A stretch of 55,050 bases of DNA from assembly GCA_035318985.1 (NCBI GenBank), contig DATHDP010000085.1:1-55050 (forward strand). Reading direction: 5' to 3'. Numbering within the stretch: the stretch's first letter is position 1; every line of letters begins with the position of its first letter. Of the stretch, positions 7,346 through 16,298 are shown piece by piece. The position numbers and the translations under genes are program-made. Under the pieces are notes generated by a model, which had not been told where the DNA came from, ran no database searches, and saw only the letters and a program-made list of their open reading frames with translations. Source of the DNA: VBAS01 sp035318985. Lineage in GTDB: Bacteria; Bacteroidota; Bacteroidia; Chitinophagales; Chitinophagaceae.

Positions 7346-7741
7346 TTAGTTGATCACTATTTCTTTCTTTTCATTTTCTTTACCGGCAATTATTGGCAAA
7401 CTAATTTGCAACACACCATCTGTGTATTTAGCTGCAATGTTTGCCGTGTCGATACTTTCATTGAGTGTAAAAGTTCTTACAAATCCGCCCCGACTGTATT
7501 CTCTCAAAACCCAATTTGGTCTTTGAAAACCTTCCGGTGGTGTGTAAGAAACAGTAAGCTCGTTTCCTTTTACATCAATATGAAAATTTTCTTTGATGCG
7601 GCCGGGTGCAAACACTAGCATTTCATAACTGTTGTCAGTTTTGAAAATGTTTACAGCGGCTCGCTGCATAGATCGGATAAACTGGCCTTGCCGGTTTCCG
7701 TAATTGTTGCCTTTTGCGGCACATGACTGATTGTAGTACAT
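7346..7741 (-). CDS. Small heat-shock protein, Hsp20 / alpha-crystallin family
   Basis: 131 residues. Alpha-crystallin domain about 28-125: AAVNIFKTDNSYEMLVFAPG at its start, KENFHIDVKGNELTVSY in the middle and the GVLQISLPI motif near the end, with a short EKKEIVIN tail. It acts as an ATP-independent holdase for unfolding proteins in the cytoplasm. Single gene with its own terminator; AAAAAAGGA just upstream may aid initiation. A CACAATT/AATTGTG inverted repeat at 7803-7823 lies upstream, but I cannot link it to a known heat-shock operator. Confidence 0.94.
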   Translation of the reverse strand: MYYNQSCAAKGNNYGNRQGQFIRSMQRAAVNIFKTDNSYEMLVFAPGRIKENFHIDVKGNELTVSYTPPEGFQRPNWVLREYSRGGFVRTFTLNESIDTANIAAKYTDGVLQISLPIIAGKENEKKEIVIN

Positions 7742-7845
7742 GTTTTTCCTTTTTTAGTTAAATAAATTGATAACATGAATCAATGCATAAAAATGATGCC
7801 GGCACAATTAGGCTGCAATTGTGGCACAAATCAGCGATTTGAAGT

Positions 7846-8967
7846 TTAAATAAGTGGCTGACAGAATTGTAAGCCGGAAAGAAAAGGATTGTTCAATCCT
7901 TTTTGTTGAATGAGCACTTTGAATTTTTTTCCCATTGACATCAGGAGAGTATGAAGCATCATTAAATTTTTTCTTATTTCAAAACTATCCTTTTCTTTTT
8001 CTTCTAATTTTCTCAAATGTTCAGTCAGTCCAAGTCCTAAAAGAAATTGTGATTGATTGGTGAATCCGCAATTATCTAATCCATGTTTTGCTCCCCAAAA
8101 TTTCAACGCTGAAAAATTTACGTGTGCAGTTATATCTTGCTGCCCAATATTATTATAGGGAAGATCATTTACCGTGTGTTTATTATAACAAACTACTGTT
8201 CCAAACCGGTGATAGGATTGATATAATTCAGATGATGGATAGCCATAATCAATTGTAAGAACAAAGCCTTTTTCTAAAGTAGAAGAAATTCGTTTTATCC
8301 ATTCAATGGCTTCCAGGTTTATTTCAGCAGAAAAGTTATTGGGTAATTCAATACCCAAGTCAATAAAATATTCTTTCAAATCATCCTGAGCTGGTTTCAA
8401 TACTTCAATAAACCCTTCATCATAATCGACAAAAATTTCTTTAAGCAGGTTTTCTTTCATAATTACTTTATGAACAGAAAAATTGTCAAGAACTTCGTTT
8501 GCTAAAACACAGCCGGTAAAAGGTGGAATTTTTTCAATTGAATCATACCAGGCAATTTTATCATTTATCAGATCATGACTGATGATCTTTTTTTCTTTCT
8601 GACACATTGCTTCACTTTTTTCAATGATGCAATATTTAAGGTTCCCATATAATTCTTTATTCTGTTTAAGTTGGTTGAGAATATCGTTACATAGCGACCC
8701 CATTCCCGCACCATATTCAACAATACTAAAATCTTTCTTGCCTGTAAGGATCCACATCTCTTCTAATTGTTTGGCTATTACATTTCCAAAAATATTTGTG
8801 AGGTAAGGGCTGGTATAATAATCCCCCTGTTTTCCAATTTTATCAGGTGCAGAAGTATAGTATCCTAATTCCGGATAATACAAAGCCATTTCCATAAAAT
8901 CATGAAAGGATACCGGTCCTTCTTCGCGGATCTTATTTTTAATTATTTCTGAGAGAGTGGTTTCCAT
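7846..8967 (-). CDS. SAM-dependent methyltransferase, MidA / NDUFAF7 family
   Basis: 373 residues. N-terminal GPVSFHDFMEMALYYPELGY and GDYYTSPYLTNIFG (48-61) are family signatures. The SAM-binding loop is EYGAGMGSL (84-92), followed by ANEVLDNFSVHKV and LTIDYGYP. The mitochondrial homologue NDUFAF7 dimethylates an arginine of the complex I 49-kDa subunit (the NuoD homologue). A complex I operon lies just upstream of this gene's unit, and its NuoD keeps the equivalent arginine, so a complex I assembly role is a reasonable inference. It follows the cupin gene after 18 bases, so the two form an operon. Confidence 0.92.
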   Translation of the reverse strand: METTLSEIIKNKIREEGPVSFHDFMEMALYYPELGYYTSAPDKIGKQGDYYTSPYLTNIFGNVIAKQLEEMWILTGKKDFSIVEYGAGMGSLCNDILNQLKQNKELYGNLKYCIIEKSEAMCQKEKKIISHDLINDKIAWYDSIEKIPPFTGCVLANEVLDNFSVHKVIMKENLLKEIFVDYDEGFIEVLKPAQDDLKEYFIDLGIELPNNFSAEINLEAIEWIKRISSTLEKGFVLTIDYGYPSSELYQSYHRFGTVVCYNKHTVNDLPYNNIGQQDITAHVNFSALKFWGAKHGLDNCGFTNQSQFLLGLGLTEHLRKLEEKEKDSFEIRKNLMMLHTLLMSMGKKFKVLIQQKGLNNPFLSGLQFCQPLI

Positions 8968-8985
8968 CGGGACCTGAATTTGGTA

Positions 8986-9390
8986 TTATATTGATACTTC
9001 CGATGAATTATTGGTAAAAAGTATTACGGAATCCATCATTGCTTCAATGGAATGATCAACTAATTGATGAAATGCCATTATTTGATTAGGCTGCATATCA
9101 ACATCGCCATCGGGAGTTTTAACTCTTACGATGCCTTCCAATACATGCACGGTAAAGATGCCATCCACCAAATTATTTTTTAAAATTGCTTTGGCATGTA
9201 AACAGGTTAATACTGTCGTTACTCTTCCAGTTTTAAAAACCGTAATTCCGTTCCGATCATTTTTTTGCCATGCTTCTTCGCTTTTTAATTGAAGTACAAA
9301 TTCCGGTATGTTTATAAACACATAAGGTGCATCAAGAACCCGCTCACCTTCAGGGCGACTCAGGGTTGCTTCATTTCTTTTATTTTCCAT
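8986..9390 (-). CDS. Small single-domain cupin protein
   Basis: 134 residues. The core reads as a cupin barrel: VLTCLHAKAILKNN, GIFTVHVLEGIVRVKTPDGD, then DMQPNQIMAFHQLVDHSIEA. The canonical metal-binding histidine set is only partly present (H65, H81, H108, H113 by count), so metal binding is uncertain. It is upstream of, and 18 bases from, the MidA-like gene. No specific family recognised; binding or regulatory roles are typical of such small cupins. Confidence 0.75.
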   Translation of the reverse strand: MENKRNEATLSRPEGERVLDAPYVFINIPEFVLQLKSEEAWQKNDRNGITVFKTGRVTTVLTCLHAKAILKNNLVDGIFTVHVLEGIVRVKTPDGDVDMQPNQIMAFHQLVDHSIEAMMDSVILFTNNSSEVSI

Positions 9391-9562
9391 AATATGTTTA
9401 TTAATGGTTATACAAAGACCATACTACGATTTAATGTGAAATACATTGGTGAGTGTAACGTAATTCAACGTTGTTTCACCTTCGTTTTTTTAAAATGATG
9501 ATGTTAAATCTCCGAATAAGCAAAGGAGAGATAATTAGCGGTTTATAAAGAGGCGAAAGAAA

Positions 9563-10012
9563 TTACACACCAAACTGGTTCAGGTGATGATCTAAATGTT
9601 TCCAGGTTGCTTTGCTCCAGTTATGTTTGTTGAGTTTGCCGAATACAGGATGTTGTTCACTTTGAATACTTGTTTCGTTGAAAATGTTTACGAGGTGGAT
9701 TAAGGCTGCTTTTTCTTTTTCAAAATCTTTTTCAGAGCCGGTCATAACAAATGTCGGATCGGTGGGTAAGCTTTGTTTGTACGGTTTTTCATCCCATAAT
9801 TTGCTTTTAAAAAGTGGACCGATCAATCTCAGCAAAAAACTTCCTTTAGGCCGGTGTGTACCAAATGCGATGCGGATCGGCATTTGCACATGGGCAAGCA
9901 TCTGCGAAACATTCATCTTGCCCCATTGTCTTTGTGTTTGCGCAGTGAGTTTATTAATTCGATCAATGATCTCTTGTTTTACAGAAGGATCAAATAAATC
10001 TTTGACTTCCAT
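9563..10012 (-). CDS. DUF1569 protein (DinB-like fold)
   Basis: 149 residues. QRQWGKMNVSQMLAHVQMPI is the usual DUF1569 N-terminal signature with its histidine, and the C-terminal HPVFGKLNKHNWSKATWKHL followed by DHHLNQFG gives the remaining histidines. The fold is related to DinB metalloproteins; function is unknown. It starts 11 bases after the stop of the proline-rich gene, so it can be the last gene of the nuo transcript. No clear terminator is visible in the 172-base gap before the cupin gene. Confidence 0.88.
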   Translation of the reverse strand: MEVKDLFDPSVKQEIIDRINKLTAQTQRQWGKMNVSQMLAHVQMPIRIAFGTHRPKGSFLLRLIGPLFKSKLWDEKPYKQSLPTDPTFVMTGSEKDFEKEKAALIHLVNIFNETSIQSEQHPVFGKLNKHNWSKATWKHLDHHLNQFGV

Positions 10013-10023
10013 TTAATAGTTGA

Positions 10024-10410
10024 TTAAAGTTTCTTCTCGTAATAAGGGATCTCGTCATGACTTGATGACTCTTTCTGATACCAATAAGCCTGTGTGACGA
10101 TATGTCCATCCTTTGTTCTTAATAATCTTCCAAAAATAGCATTGGTAGGATTAAATGCAAGATTGGTTACGCCAACAGTAAATGTTTCAGGTAGCGGAGG
10201 CGCTACAACAACAGGAGCTACTTCACCTTCTACTGGTTTTGGTGGCGGTGCAACTTTAGGAGGGGGAGAAGGAACAACTACAACTTCAAAAAGATTTGTT
10301 TCTAAAAGATCTTTTAGAAAAGCGACTCTTTCTTTTGAAGCATTCTTTTCAACGATGGCGCATTTCACTCCACCCAAATCTTCAAACTCATGATTTTTAT
10401 TTATGGCCAT
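10024..10410 (-). CDS. Proline-rich hypothetical protein at the end of the nuo operon
   Basis: 128 residues. The N-terminal segment (GGVKCAIVEKNASKERVAFL) resembles a small alpha/beta unit. A Pro/Val linker (about 47-75: VPSPPPKVAPPPKPVEGE) follows, then a second segment with FTVGVTNLAFNPTNAIFGRL and TKDGHIVTQAYWYQ. No signal peptide or membrane helix. It starts 5 bases after the nuoN stop, so it is co-transcribed with complex I. I do not recognise a family; association with complex I is inferred only from position. Confidence 0.75.
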   Translation of the reverse strand: MAINKNHEFEDLGGVKCAIVEKNASKERVAFLKDLLETNLFEVVVVPSPPPKVAPPPKPVEGEVAPVVVAPPLPETFTVGVTNLAFNPTNAIFGRLLRTKDGHIVTQAYWYQKESSSHDEIPYYEKKL

Positions 10411-10415
10411 TTTTA

Positions 10416-11852
10416 TTAGCTAAACAATGAATATATATAATTATAAGCTCCACTTACTAATCCTGTAATGATTATACCCGTCACACAAATGATCATTGCA
10501 ATTCTTGGAGACCAACTTGTTTTCACAACTCCGATCGGATCGTCATTTACATCCATAAAGATCGCTTTGATCACTTTTAAATAATAATATAACGAGATAA
10601 CCATATTCAACGCGGCAATAGTGATAAGCAAATAATTTCCCTTACCTGCACCAGCGAGTAGCAAAAAGAATTTACCAAAGAAACCTGCAGTTGGAGGTAT
10701 ACCGCCTAATGAAAACAGTGCGATCGCTAATACCCAGCTTAAGCCTCGGTTATTTTTGTAAAACCCTTTATAGTCATTTATATTTTCTCTTCCTGTTACT
10801 GCACTAACTAAGTTAATAACTCCGAAAGCTGCGAGATTGGAAAATATATAAATAAGCACGAAGAAAATAACTGATGTACTTCCTTCGGCTGATTGTCCAG
10901 TTATTCCAATTAAAATGAAACCAACTTGTGCAATAGAGGAGAATGCAAGGAATCTTTTCATATTCTGTTGACGCAAAGCGAAAAGATTACCAATAATCAT
11001 TGTCAGCACAGATAGCAGGAACAATATGTTGTACCATATTTTACCCCAAGTAGGTCCGAACACGTTGTACAAAACTGAAACGAACACAAACAAAATAGCA
11101 CCTTTTGAAATAACAGATAAATAAGATGTAACTGCTACAGGAGAACCTTCATACACATCAGCTGTCCACAAGTGAAAAGGAACGGCTGAGATCTTAAATC
11201 CAAATCCGGCAATAAGTAAGATGAATGCAAAAATATTTAGAGGGGTAGGTGGGAAATTACCCATCCCATCGAAATTTTGATAACTGTGTTGTAACTCTGC
11301 AAAACTTAAAGTGCCAGTTGAACCATATACCAACGAAATACCAAACAATAATAATCCAGATGAGAAGGCAGATGAAATGATCATCTTAAATGCGGCTTCT
11401 GATGAACGTTTTTTCTCCAAGTCAAAATTTGCCAATGCTGCTAAAGGAATAGTTGAAAGTTCTAATGCCAGGTAAAACATCAGCAGGTTGTTACTACTGA
11501 TCATAAAGAACATACCAAGTAGTGTAGAGAACATGAGTATATAAAACTCGGGCACATGTTTATGATCTTTCAACCAATCATAAGATTGAAGAGAAATAAT
11601 TAGCGTTCCAAGATTCAATAAGTTTTTTTCAAAAGTTAATAACTCACTAGTATGAAACATATCGCCAAATAGAGTCCCTGACTGTTGAAAAATAAACCCA
11701 GAAACAAGATTCAGCGTAAGTAAAATATTTACAAGATTGATCAGTGTTTCATTCGTTGTTTCTTCTTTGCCTAGTTTTATAAATAATAAAACGAAGATGA
11801 TAAGTGTTATCACCAGCTCTTGTTTCATCAATATGAGAAATTCGTTTACCAT
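10416..11852 (-). CDS. nuoN: NADH-quinone oxidoreductase subunit N
   Basis: 478 residues, Mrp-antiporter-like proton-pumping subunit of the complex I membrane arm with about 14 membrane helices. The conserved helix-5 glutamate lies in YLALELSTIPLAAL (E131). KISAVPFHLWTADVYEGSP is the characteristic TM7-8 segment, with the pumping lysine environment at its start, and SLGGIPPTAGFFGKF is the discontinuous-helix signature. It starts 3 bases after the nuoM stop. Confidence 0.97.
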   Translation of the reverse strand: MVNEFLILMKQELVITLIIFVLLFIKLGKEETTNETLINLVNILLTLNLVSGFIFQQSGTLFGDMFHTSELLTFEKNLLNLGTLIISLQSYDWLKDHKHVPEFYILMFSTLLGMFFMISSNNLLMFYLALELSTIPLAALANFDLEKKRSSEAAFKMIISSAFSSGLLLFGISLVYGSTGTLSFAELQHSYQNFDGMGNFPPTPLNIFAFILLIAGFGFKISAVPFHLWTADVYEGSPVAVTSYLSVISKGAILFVFVSVLYNVFGPTWGKIWYNILFLLSVLTMIIGNLFALRQQNMKRFLAFSSIAQVGFILIGITGQSAEGSTSVIFFVLIYIFSNLAAFGVINLVSAVTGRENINDYKGFYKNNRGLSWVLAIALFSLGGIPPTAGFFGKFFLLLAGAGKGNYLLITIAALNMVISLYYYLKVIKAIFMDVNDDPIGVVKTSWSPRIAMIICVTGIIITGLVSGAYNYIYSLFS

Positions 11853-11855
11853 GTA

Positions 11856-13352
11856 TTACTTTATTACAGTAGCGATTTTTTCAATGATAATATTTGTTCC
11901 GGGATTGATCAGATCTTTTAATAAAAATGGTGCAATACCAATTACAACAATTCCAAGTATCAATAATCCTGCAGCCAATCTTTCATTCCATCCTGCATCA
12001 CCAAGAGATAAATGTTCATTATTTACCACCGGTCCCATGATCGCTTTACCAGTAGCTCTTAAAATATAAACAGCCGTAACAACGATCGAGGCACAGGCAA
12101 TGATCGTAGCAATGCGATAAAATGCATCCGCCTTTTGCCATGAACCCATGAACACGGTCATCTCTGCAACAAAACCACTAAAGCCAGGTAAACCCAATGA
12201 ACACAAACCCGCAATTACAAACACTGTTGAAATAAATGGCATCATTTTCATCAAGCCTCCTAGTTGTGACACCTGTCTAGTATGTGTTCTATCGTATATC
12301 ATTCCGATAACAGCGAAGAAAAGTGCTGTCATTAATCCGTGAGACACCATTTGCATCACTGCTCCATCGATCGCAGTTTTCGTTAACATACCAATACCCA
12401 ACAAAACAAATCCGCAATGACTTACTGATGAATAAGCATTGATATATTTAAGATCGGTCTGCATCATGGTAGCGAAAGCACCATATAAAATCGCAATACA
12501 GGCCAGTACAATTATAATTGTTGAATATTCATGCGCCGCATCAGGCATTAAATATGTGGCGACCCTTAAACATCCATATCCACCGAGCTTCATGGATATG
12601 CCGGCAAGAAACATGGAGGCTGCTGTTGGCGCCGATGAGTGACCATCGGGCACCCATGTATGAAAGGGGAATAAAGCAGTAAAAATTCCAAAGCCTATAA
12701 ATGCAAATGGGAAAAACAATTTCTGTACTTCGATAGGAATATTCATTCCTGCGATCTGGGTTAGATCAAAACTATGTGCACCATTTATGTTTGTATTGAA
12801 ATAGATCCCCGCCAATCCTACAAACACCAGTGCAGAACCGCCCATCAACATCAATGCAAGTTTCATAGCACTGTATTCTTTTTTGCCACTGCCCCAGATA
12901 CCGATCAATAAGAATTTTGGAATGACAGCAACTTCAAGAAAGAAGAATAAGGTGAAAAGGTCGAGAGCAATAAAGAATCCATAAGCACCCAAACTTAAAA
13001 ATATCAACAGAAAGAAAAACTCTTTGCTCAGCTTTTCCATTTTCCATGAAACCAACACACCTGCGATCACCACGAATGCAGTTAGCAGGATCATGGCAAT
13101 AGATATTCCATCCGCACCAGTATGAAAATTAATATTCAGTGGTTCATACCAGGTATAATTATTTTCAAATATAAAATTTGCGGTATTGCCACCGGCTCTT
13201 TCTTGCCTGTAGAAATAAAACAAAACAAATGCAAGGAGCAATTGAGCAGCAGAACCAAACAGTGCAATAGTTCTTACTTGCTTCAATCCTGTCACAAGCA
13301 AAATAGCTACCGCTGTGATCAATGGAATAAGTATCAGTAATGAAAGATTCAT
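11856..13352 (-). CDS. nuoM: NADH-quinone oxidoreductase subunit M
   Basis: 498 residues, antiporter-like membrane subunit. The helix-5 glutamate is in LFFFLEVAVIPKFLLIG (E140). FPFHTWVPDGHSSAPTAASM is the canonical NuoM segment, and GLPGFSGFVAEM marks the discontinuous helix. It is separated from nuoL by 69 bases carrying an AT-rich repeat insert, unlike most junctions of this operon. Confidence 0.97.
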   Translation of the reverse strand: MNLSLLILIPLITAVAILLVTGLKQVRTIALFGSAAQLLLAFVLFYFYRQERAGGNTANFIFENNYTWYEPLNINFHTGADGISIAMILLTAFVVIAGVLVSWKMEKLSKEFFFLLIFLSLGAYGFFIALDLFTLFFFLEVAVIPKFLLIGIWGSGKKEYSAMKLALMLMGGSALVFVGLAGIYFNTNINGAHSFDLTQIAGMNIPIEVQKLFFPFAFIGFGIFTALFPFHTWVPDGHSSAPTAASMFLAGISMKLGGYGCLRVATYLMPDAAHEYSTIIIVLACIAILYGAFATMMQTDLKYINAYSSVSHCGFVLLGIGMLTKTAIDGAVMQMVSHGLMTALFFAVIGMIYDRTHTRQVSQLGGLMKMMPFISTVFVIAGLCSLGLPGFSGFVAEMTVFMGSWQKADAFYRIATIIACASIVVTAVYILRATGKAIMGPVVNNEHLSLGDAGWNERLAAGLLILGIVVIGIAPFLLKDLINPGTNIIIEKIATVIK

Positions 13353-13421
13353 ATTATGTTATCAACTTAAATAATCTTGCTCATTTTCAAATTTTCAAAT
13401 CGCACATTATCAAATCATTTT
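13353..13421. repeat. AT-rich low-complexity insert in the nuoL-nuoM junction
   Basis: CATTTTCAAATTTTCAAATC begins at 13382 and is followed by CACATTATCAAATCATTTTT. The repeated TTTTCAAA unit resembles simple intergenic inserts at the nuoJ-I and nuoD-H junctions. The spacer separates two genes whose relatives are usually nearly contiguous. Confidence 0.5.
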
Positions 13422-15350
13422 TTATTTCCACAAATACAAAAACACAACTGCCAGGGCAACAATTCCCCCAAAGAAATAAATGGCATAGCTCTGGACTTTA
13501 CCCGATTGTATACCCTTTATAAAACTCGAAACTGATGAAGTTGCATTTGCAACTCCATTCATCAGTCCATCTACAATATTCTTGTCGATCCACGCTGCCG
13601 GACGACCGATGAGATTGAAAATTATTTTCTGAGTGATGAAAAGGTATATTTCATCAATATAAAATTTCTTGTAAACTGCTTTATATAGACCACCTAATGA
13701 TTGCGATATCTTTTCGGCCTTCAAACTTTCTTTTTTGTACATCCACATTGCGAGTAAAATTCCACTTACTCCGAATGCAACAGGAGCAATAGAAAACATA
13801 GGATCAAAATGAGATTCCAATGCTGTTCTATCTGAGGAAACATATTCACCAAAAGGAATAAAGCCTGCAAGAACAGATAAAATGGCAAGGATCACTAAAG
13901 GTAATTTCATTGAAATAGGCCCTTCGCCATGATGGGTATGAACTTCAGTTGTTTTATTCCAGAAAATAGAAAAATATAAACGGAACATATAGAAAGCAGT
14001 AAGGCCAGAAGTGAACAAGGCAACTCCATAAACTATTTTATTGGAATGATATGCTGCCAATAAAATTTCCTCTTTACTAAAGAAACCTGCAAAAGGAGGA
14101 ATACCGGCAATTGCCAGGCAAGCAATAAGAAAACTAAGATTAGTGATCGGCAAATATTTTCTTAAGCCGCCCATATCCTTCATTTCATTACTATGAATAA
14201 AATGGATCACTACACCGGCACCCAGGAATAACAATGATTTAAAGAATGCATGAGTGAACAAATGGAACATAGAAGCAGTGTAGCCCAGGCCATTTTCCCC
14301 AGCATAGCCTGAAACACCCAGAGCAAACATCATATATCCGATCTGCGACATGGTCGAATAAGCAAGCACCCTTTTAATATCCGTTTGCGTACAGGCAATA
14401 ATTGCTGCAAGAAATGCAGAGACAATTCCAACTACTGTTACGATACTTAATGATACCGGAGAAATTGTGAATAGCGGAAACAATCTTGCAACAAGGTAAA
14501 CACCAGCAACAACCATTGTTGCGGCGTGGATCAATGCCGAAACAGGGGTGGGGCCTTCCATGGCATCGGGTAACCAGATATGCAAAGGGAACATCGCTGA
14601 TTTACCAGCACCACCAATAAATATTAATGTTAATCCCCAGGTCAACGCACTAATCCCAACAAATGATGCTGTAGTGATCGCAAGAAATTGAGACGACTGT
14701 TGTGATGTTAAATTTTCGATCAGCGTTTTGAAGTCAAGCGTTTCTCCATAAAAAGCAAGTATCAAAATGCCGACAAGAAAACCAAGATCAGCAAAACGTG
14801 TAACGATAAATGCTTTTTTGGAAGCAGCAACTGCAGAAGGTTTGTCATAATAATAACCGATCAGTAAGTAAGAGGATACTCCCACCAGCTCCCAAAACAT
14901 ATATATCTGGAAAAGGTTGCTGGAAACAACCAATCCTAACATTGAAAATGTAAACAAACCAAGAAATGCATAATAAGTTGGAAATCTTTCTTCACCTTTC
15001 ATATAGCCCAGACTGAAAATGTGCACCATCAGCGAAACAAATGTTACCACTACCAGCATCATAACAGAGATCGGATCGAGTATGATACCCATATCAATGC
15101 TAACATTTTCGGAAAAGGATAACCAGGTAAATTTTATTGCAGTGATCGTTTGATAAGAGTCTCCAACTTTTCCATCAATAAAAAAATAATTGTAAGCCGT
15201 ATATAATGATAGCAGTGCTGAAACCAATAACAACCCTGTTCCAATGATGCCGGAAGAATTTTTCAAATACCTCCTTCCAAATATTCCAAGCAATAGAAAG
15301 CCAGCAAGCGGCAGAAGAGGGATCAGTGCTATATATGAAGCGTAGTTCAT
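13422..15350 (-). CDS. nuoL: NADH-quinone oxidoreductase subunit L
   Basis: 642 residues, the distal proton-pumping subunit. It has about 15-16 helices, the helix-5 glutamate in YMFWELVGVSSYLLIG (E154), SAMFPLHIWLPDAMEGPTPV with its pumping-lysine environment, and a C-terminal extension (about 540-600) that corresponds to the amphipathic helix HL running along the membrane arm. The final helix is near 620-640. Spacing to nuoK is one base. Confidence 0.97.
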   Translation of the reverse strand: MNYASYIALIPLLPLAGFLLLGIFGRRYLKNSSGIIGTGLLLVSALLSLYTAYNYFFIDGKVGDSYQTITAIKFTWLSFSENVSIDMGIILDPISVMMLVVVTFVSLMVHIFSLGYMKGEERFPTYYAFLGLFTFSMLGLVVSSNLFQIYMFWELVGVSSYLLIGYYYDKPSAVAASKKAFIVTRFADLGFLVGILILAFYGETLDFKTLIENLTSQQSSQFLAITTASFVGISALTWGLTLIFIGGAGKSAMFPLHIWLPDAMEGPTPVSALIHAATMVVAGVYLVARLFPLFTISPVSLSIVTVVGIVSAFLAAIIACTQTDIKRVLAYSTMSQIGYMMFALGVSGYAGENGLGYTASMFHLFTHAFFKSLLFLGAGVVIHFIHSNEMKDMGGLRKYLPITNLSFLIACLAIAGIPPFAGFFSKEEILLAAYHSNKIVYGVALFTSGLTAFYMFRLYFSIFWNKTTEVHTHHGEGPISMKLPLVILAILSVLAGFIPFGEYVSSDRTALESHFDPMFSIAPVAFGVSGILLAMWMYKKESLKAEKISQSLGGLYKAVYKKFYIDEIYLFITQKIIFNLIGRPAAWIDKNIVDGLMNGVANATSSVSSFIKGIQSGKVQSYAIYFFGGIVALAVVFLYLWK

Positions 15351-15351
15351 T

Positions 15352-15666
15352 TTAATATTTCATTTCTTCGGCAGTTTCTACATCAATTGACCGGTGACTG
15401 CGGTAAAGATTAATGATAATGGCAATTGCCACTGCTGCTTCCGCCGCCGCGATCGTAATAATAAATATGGTAAAGAAAATGCCGTCGAGTTTGTCCGGAT
15501 ACAAGTACTTGTTAAATACCACAAAGTTTATGTTCACACTGTTTAGTATCAATTCTATTGACATTAGCATCGTGATCATGTTGCGTCGTGTAAACAAACC
15601 GTACATGCCGATAAAGAATAAAGCCGTGCTTACAAATAAAAAATGTGATATAGGGATGTCAGTCAT
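15352..15666 (-). CDS. nuoK: NADH-quinone oxidoreductase subunit K
   Basis: 104 residues, three helices. Both buried glutamates of the proton path are present: E38 in MLMSIELILNSVN and E76 in TIAAAEAAVAIA. It overlaps nuoJ by four bases (15663-15666), so translation is coupled. Confidence 0.96.
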   Translation of the reverse strand: MTDIPISHFLFVSTALFFIGMYGLFTRRNMITMLMSIELILNSVNINFVVFNKYLYPDKLDGIFFTIFIITIAAAEAAVAIAIIINLYRSHRSIDVETAEEMKY

Positions 15667-16250
15667 AAACCTTCAACTATATTTTTTTCTTTTAAATTTA
15701 CAATACTGTCCTGCTTTTGTTCTTTTGTTTCTGTTGAAGAAACTCCTGCAGGAACTTTTATAGCGATAACAATACAACCAACCATTGCTGCTAATAATAA
15801 AATGCTCACTACCTCAAAAGGTAATGCATAACCATTTTCGCCTGTTGCCAGCATTTGGTTACCGATCTTATTTACACTCCAGTCGAAACTTTTATCGCCA
15901 GCTCTAAAATCATTTTTATAAATAAGAAAATAGGTAAATGCAAAACCGAACAGGACTGCTAATGCTGAGGCAATCCCCCTCATCATCGAAGGCCTAAGCA
16001 TCTCTTTGCCAGATTGCTGAGTGAGAAAGATAGAAAAGATGATGAGCACCACAATACCACCGACATACACGACAATCTGTACGGCAGCTATGAATTCTAC
16101 TTCCAACCAGAAATATAAACCGGCAATACCGATCAAAGAAAACAACAACCAGATAGCTGAGCGGAAGATCTTAGTGGTGGTAACAGAAAGAATTGCTGTA
16201 CCTAGTATAAAGGCCGCTAAAATGTAAAAAATTATTTGTGATGCAGTCAT
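15663..16250 (-). CDS. nuoJ: NADH-quinone oxidoreductase subunit J
   Basis: 195 residues, five predicted helices in the first 165, with VEFIAAVQIVVYVGGIVVLI as the TM3 segment (it contains the pi-bulge region that links the Q cavity to the pump). The C-terminal tail (about 168-195) is charged. A 48-base spacer with a palindrome separates it from the upstream nuoI. Confidence 0.95.
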   Translation of the reverse strand: MTASQIIFYILAAFILGTAILSVTTTKIFRSAIWLLFSLIGIAGLYFWLEVEFIAAVQIVVYVGGIVVLIIFSIFLTQQSGKEMLRPSMMRGIASALAVLFGFAFTYFLIYKNDFRAGDKSFDWSVNKIGNQMLATGENGYALPFEVVSILLLAAMVGCIVIAIKVPAGVSSTETKEQKQDSIVNLKEKNIVEGL

Positions 16251-16255
16251 TCTGG

Positions 16256-16271
16256 TTTTGAAATTTCAAAA
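16256..16271. repeat. AT palindrome in the nuoI-nuoJ spacer
   Basis: TTTTGAAATTTCAAAA is a perfect 16-base palindrome in the 48-base nuoI-nuoJ gap. It shares the TTTCAAA/TTTGAAA words of the nuoL-M insert. Confidence 0.45.
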
Positions 16272-16298
16272 TTTCCTATTCTCACCTTCTCGAATTTA

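Noticed and set aside
7803..7823. CACAATT/AATTGTG inverted repeat upstream of hsp20
   Set aside because: Not the CIRCE heat-shock sequence, and only 7 bp; it could equally be a fold at the end of the methyltransferase gene.
10094..10393. Forward open frame rich in Gly and Thr
   Set aside because: Antisense to the proline-rich gene; its Gly/Thr content simply mirrors the proline codons.
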